A stretch of 64,000 bases of DNA from contig NC_069086.1 of assembly GCF_947172395.1 (NCBI RefSeq), forward strand, positions 2,450,501-2,514,500, in the 5' to 3' direction. Origin of the DNA: Bicyclus anynana. Taxonomy: Eukaryota > Arthropoda > Insecta > Lepidoptera > Nymphalidae. The notes under the pieces were generated by a model. The model was not told the origin of the DNA, made no database searches, and was given only the letters and a program-made list of their open reading frames with translations. This document shows positions 32,790-43,864 of the stretch, in pieces. The first letter of the stretch is position 1. The number at the start of each line of letters is the position of its first letter. A program made the position numbers and the translations under genes.

Positions 32790-33055
32790 GTTTGACTTTA
32801 TCTACGGAATTGACTGACCTGACTTACTATCAACAGAGTCAGAATCGAAGAATCGCAGAATCGAAGGATTGGTCCATAAGTGCTGAAATGGCAAACCCAA
32901 AAAGAAAACCGCAGTGTTGGTCGGTTAAATGGACTAATGACATCAGGCGGTTTACAGGGAGTTGCTGGATAAAGGGGGCTTTTCCTTTAGAGCTTGAATG
33001 CCCTTTAAAATAAACCTATGTCCAGCTGAGGACGTTCTTAGGCCGATATTGATGA
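32790..33055 (+). pseudogene. degenerate RTE-like LINE tail
   Basis: 'cgcagtgttggtcggttaaa', 'tggactaatgacatcaggcg', 'gttgctggat' and 'cctatgtccagctgaggacg' follow the order of the LINE end at 21063..21330 (GRPPTRWTDDIKR region to the stop). Many indels. Confidence 0.6.
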
Positions 33056-33059
33056 CTAT

Positions 33060-35095
33060 TAACAAATAGTTGCAGTTACAGAATTCAATTTTTAATCGTT
33101 TACAATATCATTAAAACATTTCGGTACTGCCTTCTTGCTCTAAGGTTTATGCAGCTTCGCTTATACGGTTGGACTTGGTAACTTGCTTTTTTATCGCTGG
33201 GAAATACATTTGCGAAGAAATAATGTTACTGGAGCGTATGTGGGACTCGCCGAAGACCAGAATATCCACTAAAGCCCAGCGCAACCCTCTGCGTCTTAAA
33301 TGCAGCAACATCTGATCGAATGAGACATTCCACACTGCCGCTTCGACGTTACCCAAAAGTTGTAAAACAATTGAGAAAATTAACCAAACCAAAGATCGTA
33401 AATAATAAAGAAGTCTTCATAGGTAAATTGGATGGGCAAATTCCCGCCTCCTGCCATTTGCCTTTCTTCTACGAATTGGTGGTGCATCTGTCAGCTCTCT
33501 TCCCTGCTCCGTCGTCTCCGTTAGGTAACTCTTCGCAATACTAGGTCATTTCTTGCCACTTAGTGATTGGACTTAGTAACTGCTCGAAGTATTAGAATTT
33601 AAATACACTCAACTCAGCTTAATACACTTGCGTTACGTCGACACATAACTTATCGTTAGTAAGTCCACGCTTAAGCGATAAAGAATGTGTCGTAACATCT
33701 CTTATTCTAACTTCTAGTGTCTAATTACAGTTTTATAGTGTTCCATCCATCAAAATGTAACCCTATATATCAGTTTTCGCTGTATGATTTACTGCAAGCC
33801 TGCAGTGTTTCCGTAGGAAGGCGCGCTCATCTGTGACCAAGCCTGCACCGTTCCGGACGATATTCGTTTCCTCTTTGGTACATTGCTGACCGCGCGATGC
33901 CATTGCTGCAAATTTCACTCTTATTGCATAATAACTCACATTTAAAACTATATTACTATGTTAAACTGCGTAATCAACGTCAGTCTTGAGAAAAATATAG
34001 TTAATTTTAATCGCCGATACATTATTGTATATTAATGTTAAAATAATAGTGATAAGTAAATTCCCACACTTTAAATTAAAGCTAAGTATGAGAATTCCGC
34101 ATTTTACTCTGAACTGATTCCACGACAAGCTTTTTATCGTTTATAATTGTACTACGACATTTCTATAAGCTAGTTATTTACTGTCACTCACTGTTCAATT
34201 TGTTACATTTTTTGTCATCGTAGATTCATCACCTTTACCACCATCATCGTTAATATCAGATAAACTATTAACATTTTAACAACTTTAAACGTAAGACGAT
34301 AACATCAAGTATAAGTATTTTGCAACTAAATTTTCCCCAAACTTAATAACTTATGATTACTTAAAATCTAAAACAACTAAACACACGTAATTATAGCTCA
34401 TTCTCAATCTTGACCATGGTCTATTAAAGCTAGTGGTTCAAGTTGCACGCCTCGTCGACGACCGGCGGAGATAATTTGAGATATAATCGAGTATTAACGT
34501 CTACAGCATGCGACTAGTTTCGTGTGATGGCTTCATTGTGTTCTCGTTTAATATTTTGTGGTGAGAGATCTTCTGGGTGGTCGGTAATTATCATTCCCAT
34601 TTGCTTTAGGCGTTTGTTTTTATGTACTTTAGGTCCCTTAATTGTTTTAGAATGTATATCGTAAGTGTGTTTCAGAATGCTAATACTGAAAGCACCTAAA
34701 ACTCTTGTGTAATGGAATTTGTATGACTAGTTTGAAACCCATACGGGGTTCTTCCAAATCTTCATTAATTCTCTTCATCGTTATTTGTTTTATACGTAAA
34801 TTAAATTGTCTATGACGCTAGGTGCTTGATATTGTCCTTGTTATTGTAGTACCATTGGCAACAAATGATGAAATTGGTACAATCGTAATTCGTAGACTTT
34901 GCAGTACGACAAGGATATACTTACTTTGGAGAGTTCTCTGAAGTTCTTTGGAGAGAGACAGAAGTTTACAATCTAGATTGTCTTTTATCCTAACATCGAG
35001 ATACCGTGAAGTGAAGGATAGAAGCATTTGAGCTGAGATTTTTCTTCCCCTTACACTAATATACTAAGATTTTGTCAACTATATTTTTTCTTTTT
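33060..35095. other. unique intron sequence
   Basis: 33150..33545 holds two frames of 74 to 81 codons on opposite strands without a recognised domain. 33790..33905 is GC-richer. No repeats matched. Nothing else seen. Confidence 0.4.
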
Positions 35096-35097
35096 AA

Positions 35098-35235
35098 GAA
35101 ATTTAGGCGTTTCTCAATCTAGTACTCCCCTATATTCTCAAATTAACCTAAAATCCTGTGCTAAAAGAGGTACCTACGTCAATAGTACAACCCAAAAGGG
35201 GATCAAACCGTCGACCCCTATTATTAAGGCTTAGA
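35098..35235 (-). mobile_element. tRNA-headed SINE fragment (family C)
   Basis: In minus sense: 'aagccttaataataggggtc', B box GGTTTGATCC, 'gtactattgacgtagg', 'agcacaggattttaggttaa'. Same organisation as 60..185. Confidence 0.5.
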
Positions 35236-35239
35236 TTAA

Positions 35240-35550
35240 TTATGATGAGCCTGGTTTGCTCCTACCCAGGTGGTCGGGCTCTATGATCATTGGTCTTATG
35301 TATCCACCGGCCATTCGCTTTGTTATTGGATATCTGACAATTAATAACTTAATGCTAGCTACAGACATTACTATTGTTTAAGCTCATATTGTGTTGCTAG
35401 AGACAATTTGTTATGATTACATGGTAAAATGTATTACGGATTACATCATCTATACAAGAGGTATTTAGGGATAGTCGTCGTAGCTTGGAAGCACATTTTG
35501 ACGAATTTACTTATGTATTTTTGTCTGTTACAATGACTATGAATTTTACT
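35240..35550. other. unique intron sequence
   Basis: Nothing recognised. Confidence 0.35.
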
Positions 35551-35558
35551 CTTCTATG

Positions 35559-35660
35559 AAGTCTGCCATTGGGTCAGCCTGTTGGACTAACCTAACCTAA
35601 CTATTCTGAGAGGAGACTCGTGCGCAACAGTGAGCCGGCAAGGGGTTACTAATGATAATG
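35559..35660 (+). mobile_element. SINE (family B), 3' fragment
   Basis: 'gaagtctgcc', 'attgggtcagcctgttggac', 'ctgagaggagactcgtgcg', 'cagtgagccgg', (AATG) tail. Small internal deletions. Confidence 0.8.
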
Positions 35661-35901
35661 CATGTAAATGTATCGTATGACTACAAAATTTTACTCTTAT
35701 GTATGTAATGTATGTACACGAAAATAAAAGACACCCAGCTGTTTCATTCGAGTAGTTCTCGTTTCGTGGTAATACGGTATCTGCATGATGTCATGCACAT
35801 CGCGACCAATACACGACCAGTTTTATCGGATGTCCTGCCGGTAGCGCTGCAGGCACGTCGACTTATTGGATGGCGTGTGGCTAGCATATCTATACTATAA
35901 G

Positions 35902-35990
35902 TTCAGTGGTTAAGATATGCGACTACGGACCAGGGGTTCACAGTCATGGGTTTCGGTCCTGGATTTATCGGGTTTTTCTTCTTTGCCAGA
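35902..35990 (+). repeat. SINE tRNA-like head
   Basis: 'agtggttaagatatgcgact' then GGTTTCGGTCC. Head followed by 'tcgggtttttcttctttgcc'. Confidence 0.35.
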
Positions 35991-35999
35991 AATTTTCTA

Positions 36000-36588
36000 T
36001 TTTACTTCGGAGTAAGGAAGTGGGTACGAGCACACCTCAGTGACTTAGTCGGTCGTCATTCAAGCAGTTATACATTCTTGAAGTAATCTTTCAAAATACT
36101 CATATTTATTGGGATAATTTGTACTTTAAAACTTCAATACAAAAAGCAAAGTGAATTTATATCACAAAGGCGTAATTATTCAACACTTATTCGACACCTT
36201 AAACCATCCCTTCGTGGATAGGGGCGGCGGTGTTGCTGTTAAGGTAGCGCTAGCACCCGTTATTTGCAAATTTAACTGTTTTCAGAAAATGCAAAGCGTC
36301 ATACTCATTTAATAATAGGTATGCTATGCTACAGTATGGTACTCTTTTTCGTTTCATTTAATAAAGTTACAATTTAAGACGTAATAAATATACAATCTCA
36401 GTTGACGTTAATTGATATTTTTATTTACAAAAGTACTGGGTTTCAAAATCATAATTTTTACCTAAAAATATCTTTGTTACGACATAAAGTCTATTAAAGC
36501 GAGTTGAGTAATGATCAAAAAGTAGACTACAACCAAACAACGACAAACTACAAAAACAATAGTAAAATCGATTTTTATATAAGGCTTA
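36000..36588. other. unique intron sequence
   Basis: Nothing recognised. Confidence 0.35.
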
Positions 36589-36589
36589 A

Positions 36590-36720
36590 TTAATTCTCTG
36601 CGTGTCTACCAATGCGCATTGGGCCAGCGTGGTGGACTATTGGCCTAACCCCTCTTATTCTGAGAGGAGGCTTGAGCTCATCAGTGAGCCGAATATGGGT
36701 TGATAATGATGATGATATAA
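36590..36720 (+). mobile_element. SINE (family B), 3' part
   Basis: 'ttctctgcgtgtctaccaat', 'gcgcattgggccagcgtggt', 'ggactattggcctaacccct', 'gagctcatcagtgagccgaa', (ATG) tail. Confidence 0.9.
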
Positions 36721-36771
36721 GACGTGGTCTAGTTTCGACCAGACTTAAACTTCATAAACAAAATAACCCCT

Positions 36772-36805
36772 AAATTTTCAAGACTCTCAAGTGTCTTGAA
36801 AATTT
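36772..36805. repeat. perfect 13-bp inverted repeat
   Basis: AAATTTTCAAGAC (36772..36784) and GTCTTGAAAATTT (36793..36805) with an 8-nt loop. Confidence 0.8.
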
Positions 36806-36809
36806 CCCG

Positions 36810-37575
36810 TAAAATATGCGAAAAGGTATGTTATTTATTTCCTTGTCACGTACAAAACAGTTACCAGCCAGCGCACCCTTAAAATCACAATCTAAACGAA
36901 GCTAGAGGGCTTTTAGAAGGCAACGAATTTATCAAAGCAAGCTCAATATGCAATGAAATTATTGCCTTCCTTCAACTACACTCCACGTAGCGTCACCAGC
37001 AAAACTTGAAAGAGCCACTCTCTTTTGTGTATTTTTTGCGAACGCTATTACCTTCAGAGGGCATGATTAAATGAATTTATGTTTATGAAAAAGAAAAACT
37101 AAAAGAAAAGATAGAGTGCGTTACAGCGTTGTTACTTCTAGCGTGAAATTGCTCAAGATGAAGACCCTTTACTGTATATTAATGTCTGTTTTTGCCCTTA
37201 TTTTTGATGAAACTAAATAAAAAATAAAAAATGACTAACTCAAGGCTTGTTTTTCCCGACAGGCTTTTCGCCGTCTTTTTCGGTTTTACCATCCAACCGA
37301 AAAAGGCGTTAAACACAAAGGATTGAAAAATCAAAATATCTCAAAAAATAATAAATCAAAAATAATATATTAAAAATCTTTGCATTGCTTTGCATCGAAC
37401 TTTTATCTAGAAGGTTTTATCATCAATTCATCATTTTTTTGAAAAAAGAGATTCATCATCAACATTATCAGCCTATTAGGCTTATGTTTATTACAGCTTA
37501 GGCAGTAACACCGCAATTTTCCAACTCCTTTTAAGAATTTTTAATAAAAAATTCTTAAAAGAATTAACCCACCCG
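36810..37575. other. unique AT-rich sequence
   Basis: Contains a hairpin at about 37275..37310 (tttttcggtt / aaccgaaaaa). Nothing else recognised. Confidence 0.35.
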
Positions 37576-37580
37576 AAATT

Positions 37581-37795
37581 TTGGCTGGTGGGAGGCTTCG
37601 GCCGTGGCTAGTTACCACCCTACCGACAAAGACATAACGCCAAGTGATTTAGCGTTCCGGTACAATGTCGTGTAGAAACAGAAAGGGGTGAGGATTTTCA
37701 TCCTTCTCATCACAAGTTATCCCGCTTCCATCTTAGATTATAACATCACTTCAGGTGAGATTATAGTAAAGGGCTAACTTAAAAAAAAAACAAAA
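37581..37795 (+). mobile_element. SINE (family A), 5'-truncated
   Basis: 'ttggctggtgggaggcttcg', 'gccgtggctagttaccaccc', 'tagcgttccggtacaatgtc', 'gggctaact' then poly(A). Confidence 0.9.
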
Positions 37796-37799
37796 AGAA

Positions 37800-38340
37800 T
37801 TAAAAAAAACCTGGACATCCACATGAGCTAAAAACTGGACGTTGATGTCTAGTTATCGCATCTAAAAGTAAGTTATCCAATGCGCTTGTCCAGCGCATAC
37901 TTAAAAGAAACAAAATTTGAATTCTGAATTTTAAAACTACAAAGTGTTTCTCAAAGAACACATTTTACAATAAAAAAAAATAACTACGCATAGCGTTTTG
38001 TATCTAAGTCTACTTCATCAACTCCTTTCACAGGACCGCGAACAGAAATAAAAATGCATTATTCAAACGTACAATGGAGAAAACTATGAAGAAAATGCCT
38101 TGAGGCGGCGTCACGCTTTTCCTTTGCGAGAGGGACATAATCAAACCTGATGGAGGGGAGAGGACTCGCCTGCAATTACGTGATACGTCTAGCGCCGAGT
38201 GGGGGTCGTAGGGTTGGCACTACACGAGGTGACAGTGGCGTGAGCACTTGTGTATGTTTGATTGTCTGTAACAGAAAATTTAAAAATGTTTTTTTTTAAG
38301 TAGGCTTACTTTGCAAGAAACTTTGAAACGTCACGTTATG
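37800..38340. other. unique intron sequence
   Basis: 38095..38260 is GC-richer ('gcgccgagtgggggtcgtag') without recognised content. Confidence 0.35.
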
Positions 38341-38343
38341 TTA

Positions 38344-38706
38344 TCTAAATATATAAAACTCAAAGGTGACTGACTGATATAGTGATCTATCAACGCACAG
38401 TTGCACAGCCCAGACCACTGGACGGATCTGGCTGAAATTTGGCATGCATTGATGTTATGACGTAGGCATTCGCTAAGAGTGGATTTTGATTAATTCTACC
38501 CCAAGGGGATAAAATAGAGGTGTAAAGTTTATACGGAAAGTCCTTCATTTTTAGAGTTACAGTTTTAAAAATTTATCCATAAATCATAAAAAAATAAAAA
38601 ATATAACGTGATTCAAGAATTTTGAAATTCAACCCCTAAAGTGGTAAAATAGGGGTTGAAAGTTTACATTGACTTCCACGCGGACGAAGTCGCGGGCGTC
38701 CGCTAG
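38344..38706 (+). mobile_element. Helitron-type element, second subfamily, complete
   Basis: Starts TCTAAATATATAAAACTCAA, includes 'ccactggacggatctggctg' and 'gtggtaaaataggggttgaa', and ends in a perfect hairpin (gcggacg ... cgtccgc) and CTAG at 38703..38706. About 360 bp. Partner of the diverged copy at 8483..8761. Confidence 0.85.
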
Positions 38707-38709
38707 TTA

Positions 38710-39780
38710 TAGTAATAAGTACAATCTAGGGTTCCAAACCGTCTCTTTAATCGACGTAAAAGTTATATAAATTTGACTTATCTCAAAATTCGATTTTACA
38801 TGTTTTTATTAATTAACGTACTTTTCTCAGTGTAACACTGAAACTAAGAATATTTCAGAGTTTATTGCTTACACTAGCATATCCTCTGCGCTGGGAGTAT
38901 GGGTGTAAAATATTACTCGGTGAAGATATAGCTTTCTCATGATGAGTGAACTTTTAAAATCAACAAATAGTTTACATTGATTAAAGCTACAATGACACGA
39001 AAAAACTGAGGGCAAGAGTTGGTAACAATGTATAAAATAAAAAAAAAATGTTTTTTTTATTGAATTGCCAACCCTACACAACAAGACTAGACAAGAAAAT
39101 TGTGAATGAAAGGTTCGTAAGAGGAAACATTCTCGTACATATATCTGAATACAACTGTAGATATTTTTAGCACATTCCCCAGTTGTTGAAAGGCTGATTA
39201 ATTCAACAGTCGTAGATGTGAAAGTTAACAAACGATTAATTTCGATTTGACTTTTTCGTATTACTTGAAGCATTTGAGATTCTTAGTAAATAATTAAGAA
39301 TAGTATTGAGTGATGTAGATTTGCAAATTTTCTTGTATACTGTACAAACATAAATGTATGATATTTATAAAAGACACAAAAGTCGTATGTTTATTTTGTG
39401 TTGTCAGAAACGGTTTACAAAACGGTGAAGCAAACATAAAACTGTTAGAATAACTCTTTAATACGAAATCTAATGAAAATATCACAGCGTTATAAACAAA
39501 ATACCAATTACTGCTATAATACTACTTAAAGATTATATAGGGTATCTTTTATCGTATAATATTCGTATTGTATTTTTTTCCCAAACTTCTCAAACTTGAT
39601 CGCTGATCAGAGTTTCTGTAACTTGGCTATTACTCATAACCGGAAAATTCTGCTTGTTTCGGATAAACATCTAGTCTAGACAAAAAGTGAATGAAATATT
39701 GCGTTTCCAAGTAAAATGGTGTGAACGAATATAAATAGGGTTGTTAAGAAACTGATTCCTATATTTTTAGTGTTTATTTT
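38710..39780. other. AT-rich unique sequence with a 134-codon chance frame
   Basis: The minus-strand frame 38869..39273 is Ser/Phe/Leu-rich and shows no domain or splice-site pattern that I recognise. Left as non-coding. Confidence 0.4.
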
Positions 39781-39782
39781 TG

Positions 39783-39870
39783 TGTGCCCCACTATAAAGG
39801 CAGGCCTCCTTCTAGGAGGGGGATATGGAGCTTAGACCCACCACGCTCCTAAGGCTATAAGGGGGCCTAA
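39783..39870 (-). repeat. dispersed repeat fragment
   Basis: 'gtgggtctaagctccatat' in minus sense also appears at 61945..61970 and partly at 49715..49740. Confidence 0.5.
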
Positions 39871-39994
39871 GGGTGATAATATTGGATTACCAGATGTTAA
39901 TGATATAACCGAAACCGACGGATTAACAAGTCACGTAGCACAACCCATTTCCCTACTCCAGGATTGCTCCTGAAAATTTCTTAGAAGAAAGAAA

Positions 39995-40085
39995 CGCTTA
40001 GTATTACATTATCCGGCCTCAGGACTCAAACCTAGGACCTTTTGATCCTAAACCGTACCTATACATATGTATAACCACAGGAACA
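39995..40085 (-). repeat. SINE tRNA-like head
   Basis: In minus sense ends in 'ggtcctaggtttgagtcctg', B-box-like. Head only. Confidence 0.4.
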
Positions 40086-40127
40086 ATGAAGCAGGCCAAG
40101 TTGTATGTATCGATGCTAATATGTTGT

Positions 40128-40272
40128 AGGGGATAATCTCTGGATCTACTGAACCGATTTTGAAAATTCGTTTACCACTAGAAAGCCACGTTATTTGTGA
40201 GTGTCAGGCTTATATTTTATACCCGTACTCTTACGGGAACGGGAACTACGCGGACCGTGGGGCGTCAGCAAG
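40128..40272 (+). mobile_element. Helitron-type fragment
   Basis: 'ctggatctactgaaccgatt', 'cgtactcttacgggaacggg', 'gggcgtcagcaagt' end. Close to 868..1016, and here the terminal region is kept with CAAG in place of CTAG. Confidence 0.65.
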
Positions 40273-40327
40273 TATTACATAAATTGTAGACCATAGACAC
40301 CACGCTTTGACGGCATTATGTCTAAAA

Positions 40328-40670
40328 CAAGGATGTTATGGAGCTTCGACTTCGGCTCCGACACTTTTAAATCGGAGGATTTAATCGAAAGTCGATCGAC
40401 ATAATTCGCTACGAGTACTTTGCGATTCAATTCATTCAATTTATTTTCTTGTTGATTTGGAAACATGCCATTTTTTTTTCATTGTTTGTGTTTTATTTTA
40501 TAAAAAAAATATTTGACTAAATAATGTTTTATTGGTCCTTACATAAAAAATCTCTCTCCTGCCACCACTTCTGACCCTGACTCCGACTCCGGTTGTGAGT
40601 CCGATAAATCAAATTAAAAAATTCTGACTCCGCCTTCGGTTCCGATAAAATTACCTCCGTTACATCCCTG
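40328..40670. mobile_element. hAT-like MITE, 343 bp, with perfect 8-bp target duplication
   Basis: Left end CAAGGATGTTATGGAG, right end (reverse complement) CAGGGATGTAACGGAG. The 8 bp GTCTAAAA occur directly outside both ends (40320..40327 and 40671..40678). Eight-bp duplications and CAGGG-type ends are features of hAT transposons. The interior has 'gactccgactccgg' words and no transposase frame, so it depended on an enzyme supplied elsewhere. Confidence 0.85.
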
Positions 40671-40679
40671 GTCTAAAAA

Positions 40680-41175
40680 GTCGCTAATTCGTCATTAAAA
40701 GAACAGAAAAAGGTTTCCCTAGTTCAAGTAATCTGTAACATAATTCAAACAAAGTAACGATGTGATAGATCGTTAAAACGATGGTATCGCGCGCAATGAA
40801 GCTATTTGTGTCAAAAACACCCACAATAAGTAACAAATCACACCCGATTTGCGTGTTTGTTTTTGTTATTTATTTCGTGGTTAGGGTTTCTTACTTTTTA
40901 AAATGTTTTTGAACCCCAAAGGACAGTTGTTGTAAGTTTACTCAATCATAATTATGTACAAAAAAGTGTAATCTGTGTAAAATCGAATTTCACGGCGGTT
41001 TTAATAATTTTAATAAGTACTAAGTATTTATGCTTCACCGGTTTTTATAACTGTCGAATAGCTTAATCAATAGTTTTATTTTTACATAAAGTAAAAACTG
41101 GCAAAACTTTAGTTTAAACTAAAGTTTATTTTGGGGATAAGGTTTACCTATGTCAATGCATAGATATTATACCTT
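40680..41175. other. AT-rich unique sequence
   Basis: Contains the 24-bp perfect palindrome at 41104..41127 (AAACTTTAGTTT and its inverse). Nothing else. Confidence 0.4.
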
Positions 41176-41179
41176 TAGT

Positions 41180-41328
41180 GTTATTCTGTAACGCAGATTT
41201 TATAACTCGACAATGTGAGTTTCGAATCCATCTACCTCTCTTTAAGTGGTATTATGTTAGAAAGAGAGAGATAGAATCGAATTCGAGACTCATACTGTCG
41301 AGTTGTAAAAACATCGTTACACAATAAC
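41180..41328. mobile_element. inverted-repeat element (MITE M6), 149 bp
   Basis: GTTATTCTGTAACG at the left and CGTTACACAATAAC at the right match 13 of 14. Pairing continues inward (aactcgaca / tgtcgagtt; tgagtttcgaat / attcgagactca; ctctcttt / aaagagag), so the element is essentially one long hairpin. Confidence 0.8.
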
Positions 41329-41539
41329 GCCACAGTATCTCATCATGATGAAAGAGGAATTTGATACAAATGAAATACTGCCAGAGATTTTTTTGAAATG
41401 TCTAACTTGTTTGAAACGCTCTCAACACGTAACTCACTCGCCGCGTGTTTCTATTCTGTAAAACCGCATGTGTTTGTTTTTTCTGTGTCTCATAATAAAA
41501 GGGTTGTGCCTTTTTAGGCGATGAATCACACTAATAAGT

Positions 41540-41720
41540 ATCTAAAGGCGAAAGTTTGTGTGTAAGCGTGTATGTTTGTTACTTCTAGCCAATTCTATTC
41601 ACAAAACCGCATCCAAATCGACTCATTGGCTTGGGAGTTCCGATGCGACGGAAATACATTGCATTGCACAGGGGGGTTTAATGGACCAAAAGCCTCATTG
41701 GCTAGTTAGTATATGTTTTT
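41540..41720 (+). repeat. degenerate Helitron-type segment
   Basis: 'ggcgaaagtttgtgtgtaag' resembles the start blocks of the 191/31481 subfamily. No end seen. Confidence 0.35.
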
Positions 41721-41795
41721 TGACCGACTTCCAAAATGTTCGACTGTATGTAGGTGTGTTTTACATAATAATCTCCCGGATCTCCTAATAGAGTA

Positions 41796-41940
41796 GCGAC
41801 CCGGTAAGAAGTTGGTGGTGTTACACCCTGTGCCTCGGAGAGCACGCTAAGCTGTCGGTTCCGGTCATTATCATTACCATCTGATAGCGATCATTACACC
41901 CTAAGCCCGCTAATCGACATTGTGATAGCTGTAGCTAATT
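41796..41940 (+). repeat. dispersed repeat fragment (tctgatag family)
   Basis: 'accctgtgcctcggagagca', 'cgctaagctgtcggttccgg', 'ttaccatctgatagcgatca', 'ccctaagcccgctaatcgac'. Homologous to 2736..2850 and better preserved. Confidence 0.65.
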
Positions 41941-42011
41941 GCGCAGTGCGCACTTGCTACAAATGAGTCGTCGCCATAGGCGTATACATGGCGGGAGGGG
42001 GGGCTTCCATG

Positions 42012-42099
42012 CCCACCCTAGAATGGACCTGTATCCACCCTAGAATAGACTTGTGCCCACTCTAGAATGAACCAGAACCCACCCTAGAATTCTGGGCTA
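42012..42099 (+). repeat. 22-bp tandem repeat x 4
   Basis: Units start at 42012, 42034, 42056 and 42078, all 22 bp apart, with core 'cccaccctagaat'. Last unit partial. No function known. Confidence 0.9.
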
Positions 42100-42227
42100 C
42101 CGATATGGAATTCTATTATGATACTAATAATAGACTTTTGACACGAGGGAGAAACACACTCATGTCGGAATATTATAAATCATGTTAATTGATTTGTCCT
42201 GTTCTTAATTTTACTTTACATTTTATT

Positions 42228-42470
42228 TCTACTACTAACGGGCGCCTGTGACTTTGTTTGCATTATATTTATTTGTTAATTTACAAATCCCGTGGGAAAC
42301 AAGGATTTTTCGGGATAGAAATTAGTCTAAGTATATGTCGCTGAATGACCTATCTTCCAGTGAAAGTCGCATTAAAATCAGTTCAGGTAAAGTCAGACAG
42401 AAAACGCAGACATAAATTTTAAAAAGTACAATTTCTTGAGAAAACAGTAATTTTGAAATCACAGACATAC
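42228..42470 (-). mobile_element. Helitron-type fragment
   Basis: 'actaacgggcgcctgtgact' is a decayed CTAG/hairpin end; 'ttttcgggatagaaattagt' and 'gtcagacagaaaacgcagac' follow the interior of the 191 subfamily. Confidence 0.5.
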
Positions 42471-42474
42471 ACTT

Positions 42475-43115
42475 CATATATATGTATATAATTATGTATT
42501 GTTTTCAATAATATTTCATACGTTATCTGTAGGGAAACAGCTGTCTCTAATGTCATGTTTGACACTGATTGCATTGATGTTATTGCTTAAGTACTTCAAT
42601 TGTAAGTGCCGAAGTAAGTACTACACTAGATAGTAAGTATTACATAATGATTATAAGACCTTAAATAGTTTCTACTAGATTTCTTACATAAAATAAGTCA
42701 TACGTACGTATTATCTACGTTCGACTTCCCAAAATCGAGCTGTTGTAATTTCGTAATAGATAATTTTCTTTTGTGACATAGATAGGTATTATACTCTTAA
42801 GAAGTCTATATTATTTCTGATATTACCGGAAATTGCAACTTTAAAATGGGAAAAGAATCGGATAATATGATTTCCATGTTATTTCCTTTCAATATTCCTA
42901 GTGGATTGGTATTCCTAGCGGACAAAGTCGAGGATGTTTGTTAGTTATTTATTTATACGAGTAATTGGTAAAAGCACTTACATTATATCATTAAGTACTG
43001 TTGTAATTTCAATTGATTGTAAATGTTATACTTGCATATTAATAGTAATAATTATTATTATTAACAAGTTATTCAAAGTTGTATAATTTTCTCTAAGATC
43101 AAATTATATATAATA
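42475..43115. other. AT-rich unique sequence
   Basis: Nothing recognised. Confidence 0.35.
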
Positions 43116-43119
43116 CTTC

Positions 43120-43320
43120 TCTAACGCCCGCAGTTTCACTTGCAAAGTTCCCGGTTCAGTGAGAATACGGGGATAAAATGTACGACACTTCCAAATAAGA
43201 TGATCTATTGGTGAAAAAAAATCAAAATCGGTTCAGTACTTATATCCATAAATTGTTCTTTACAATACCAAAAACTTTACCTACCTCTTTATAATATTAG
43301 CACAGAAAGCAGAATACATA
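43120..43320 (-). mobile_element. Helitron-type fragment
   Basis: 'taacgcccgcagtttcactt' end, 'aatacggggataaaatgta', 'aaaatcggttcagtacttat', 'tacctctttataatattagc' start. All in minus sense; CTAG lost. Confidence 0.6.
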
Positions 43321-43475
43321 ATATATGTATGTATAAGATTATACTATGTGCACTGTAGCAAGGTGCGGGTGACAATTGCCATAAGACTATCGTGAGTCGT
43401 GGCAAACGAAATTTTAAGAGTAAATGGTAAGTGACGATGTTGTAGTGATCAAAGAGTTTCGTATGAGTTTCCTTT

Positions 43476-43853
43476 TCTACACTAATAATAGAAAAGATTT
43501 GTATTTTTTTATGTAACGAAAAAACTCGAAAATCTACTGGACGGATTTGAATAAATCTTTAACCAATACAAATCTTTAAGCCTCAATATCTCAACGGTTA
43601 TAACGGTCGGACTCATCACCGAGGAGTAGTGGTTCGAACCCGCCTCGTTAGTCTATTGTCGTACCGACTCCTAACACAGTCTTTCCCTACTAACTAGTTG
43701 GGAAAGGCTGTGTTAGTGTGTGTTATTGTCCTCCAACTGGAGGGGAATTAAAAAAAAGAAAGCTTCATTATCAGATAGTAATTAAGGCTATATTTCCTGC
43801 TCTATTCCCATGAGAATGGGAACTACACTGGTGAAACCGCGAGCTTGTACTAG
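43476..43853 (+). mobile_element. Helitron-type element interrupted by a SINE
   Basis: Start 'tctacactaataatagaaaa', 'ctactggacggatttgaata' on the left; 'gaatgggaactacactggtg', 'aaaccgcgagcttgta' and CTAG (43850..43853) on the right. The halves are separated by the SINE at 43580..43757, so the Helitron is the older insertion. Confidence 0.65.
43580..43757 (+). mobile_element. tRNA-headed SINE (family C), complete
   Basis: Head 'gcctcaatatctcaacggtt', B box GGTTCGAACCC, then 'attgtcgtaccgactcctaa', 'agttgggaaaggctgtgtta', 'cctccaactggaggggaatt' and poly(A). Reference copy for fragments at 60, 35098 and 50920. Confidence 0.7.
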
Positions 43854-43864
43854 CTTTCTTGTAT

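Noticed and set aside
38869..39273. 134-codon minus-strand frame as a membrane receptor gene
   Set aside because: Phe/Leu/Ser content follows from AT-rich codons; no receptor motif and no neighbouring exons seen.
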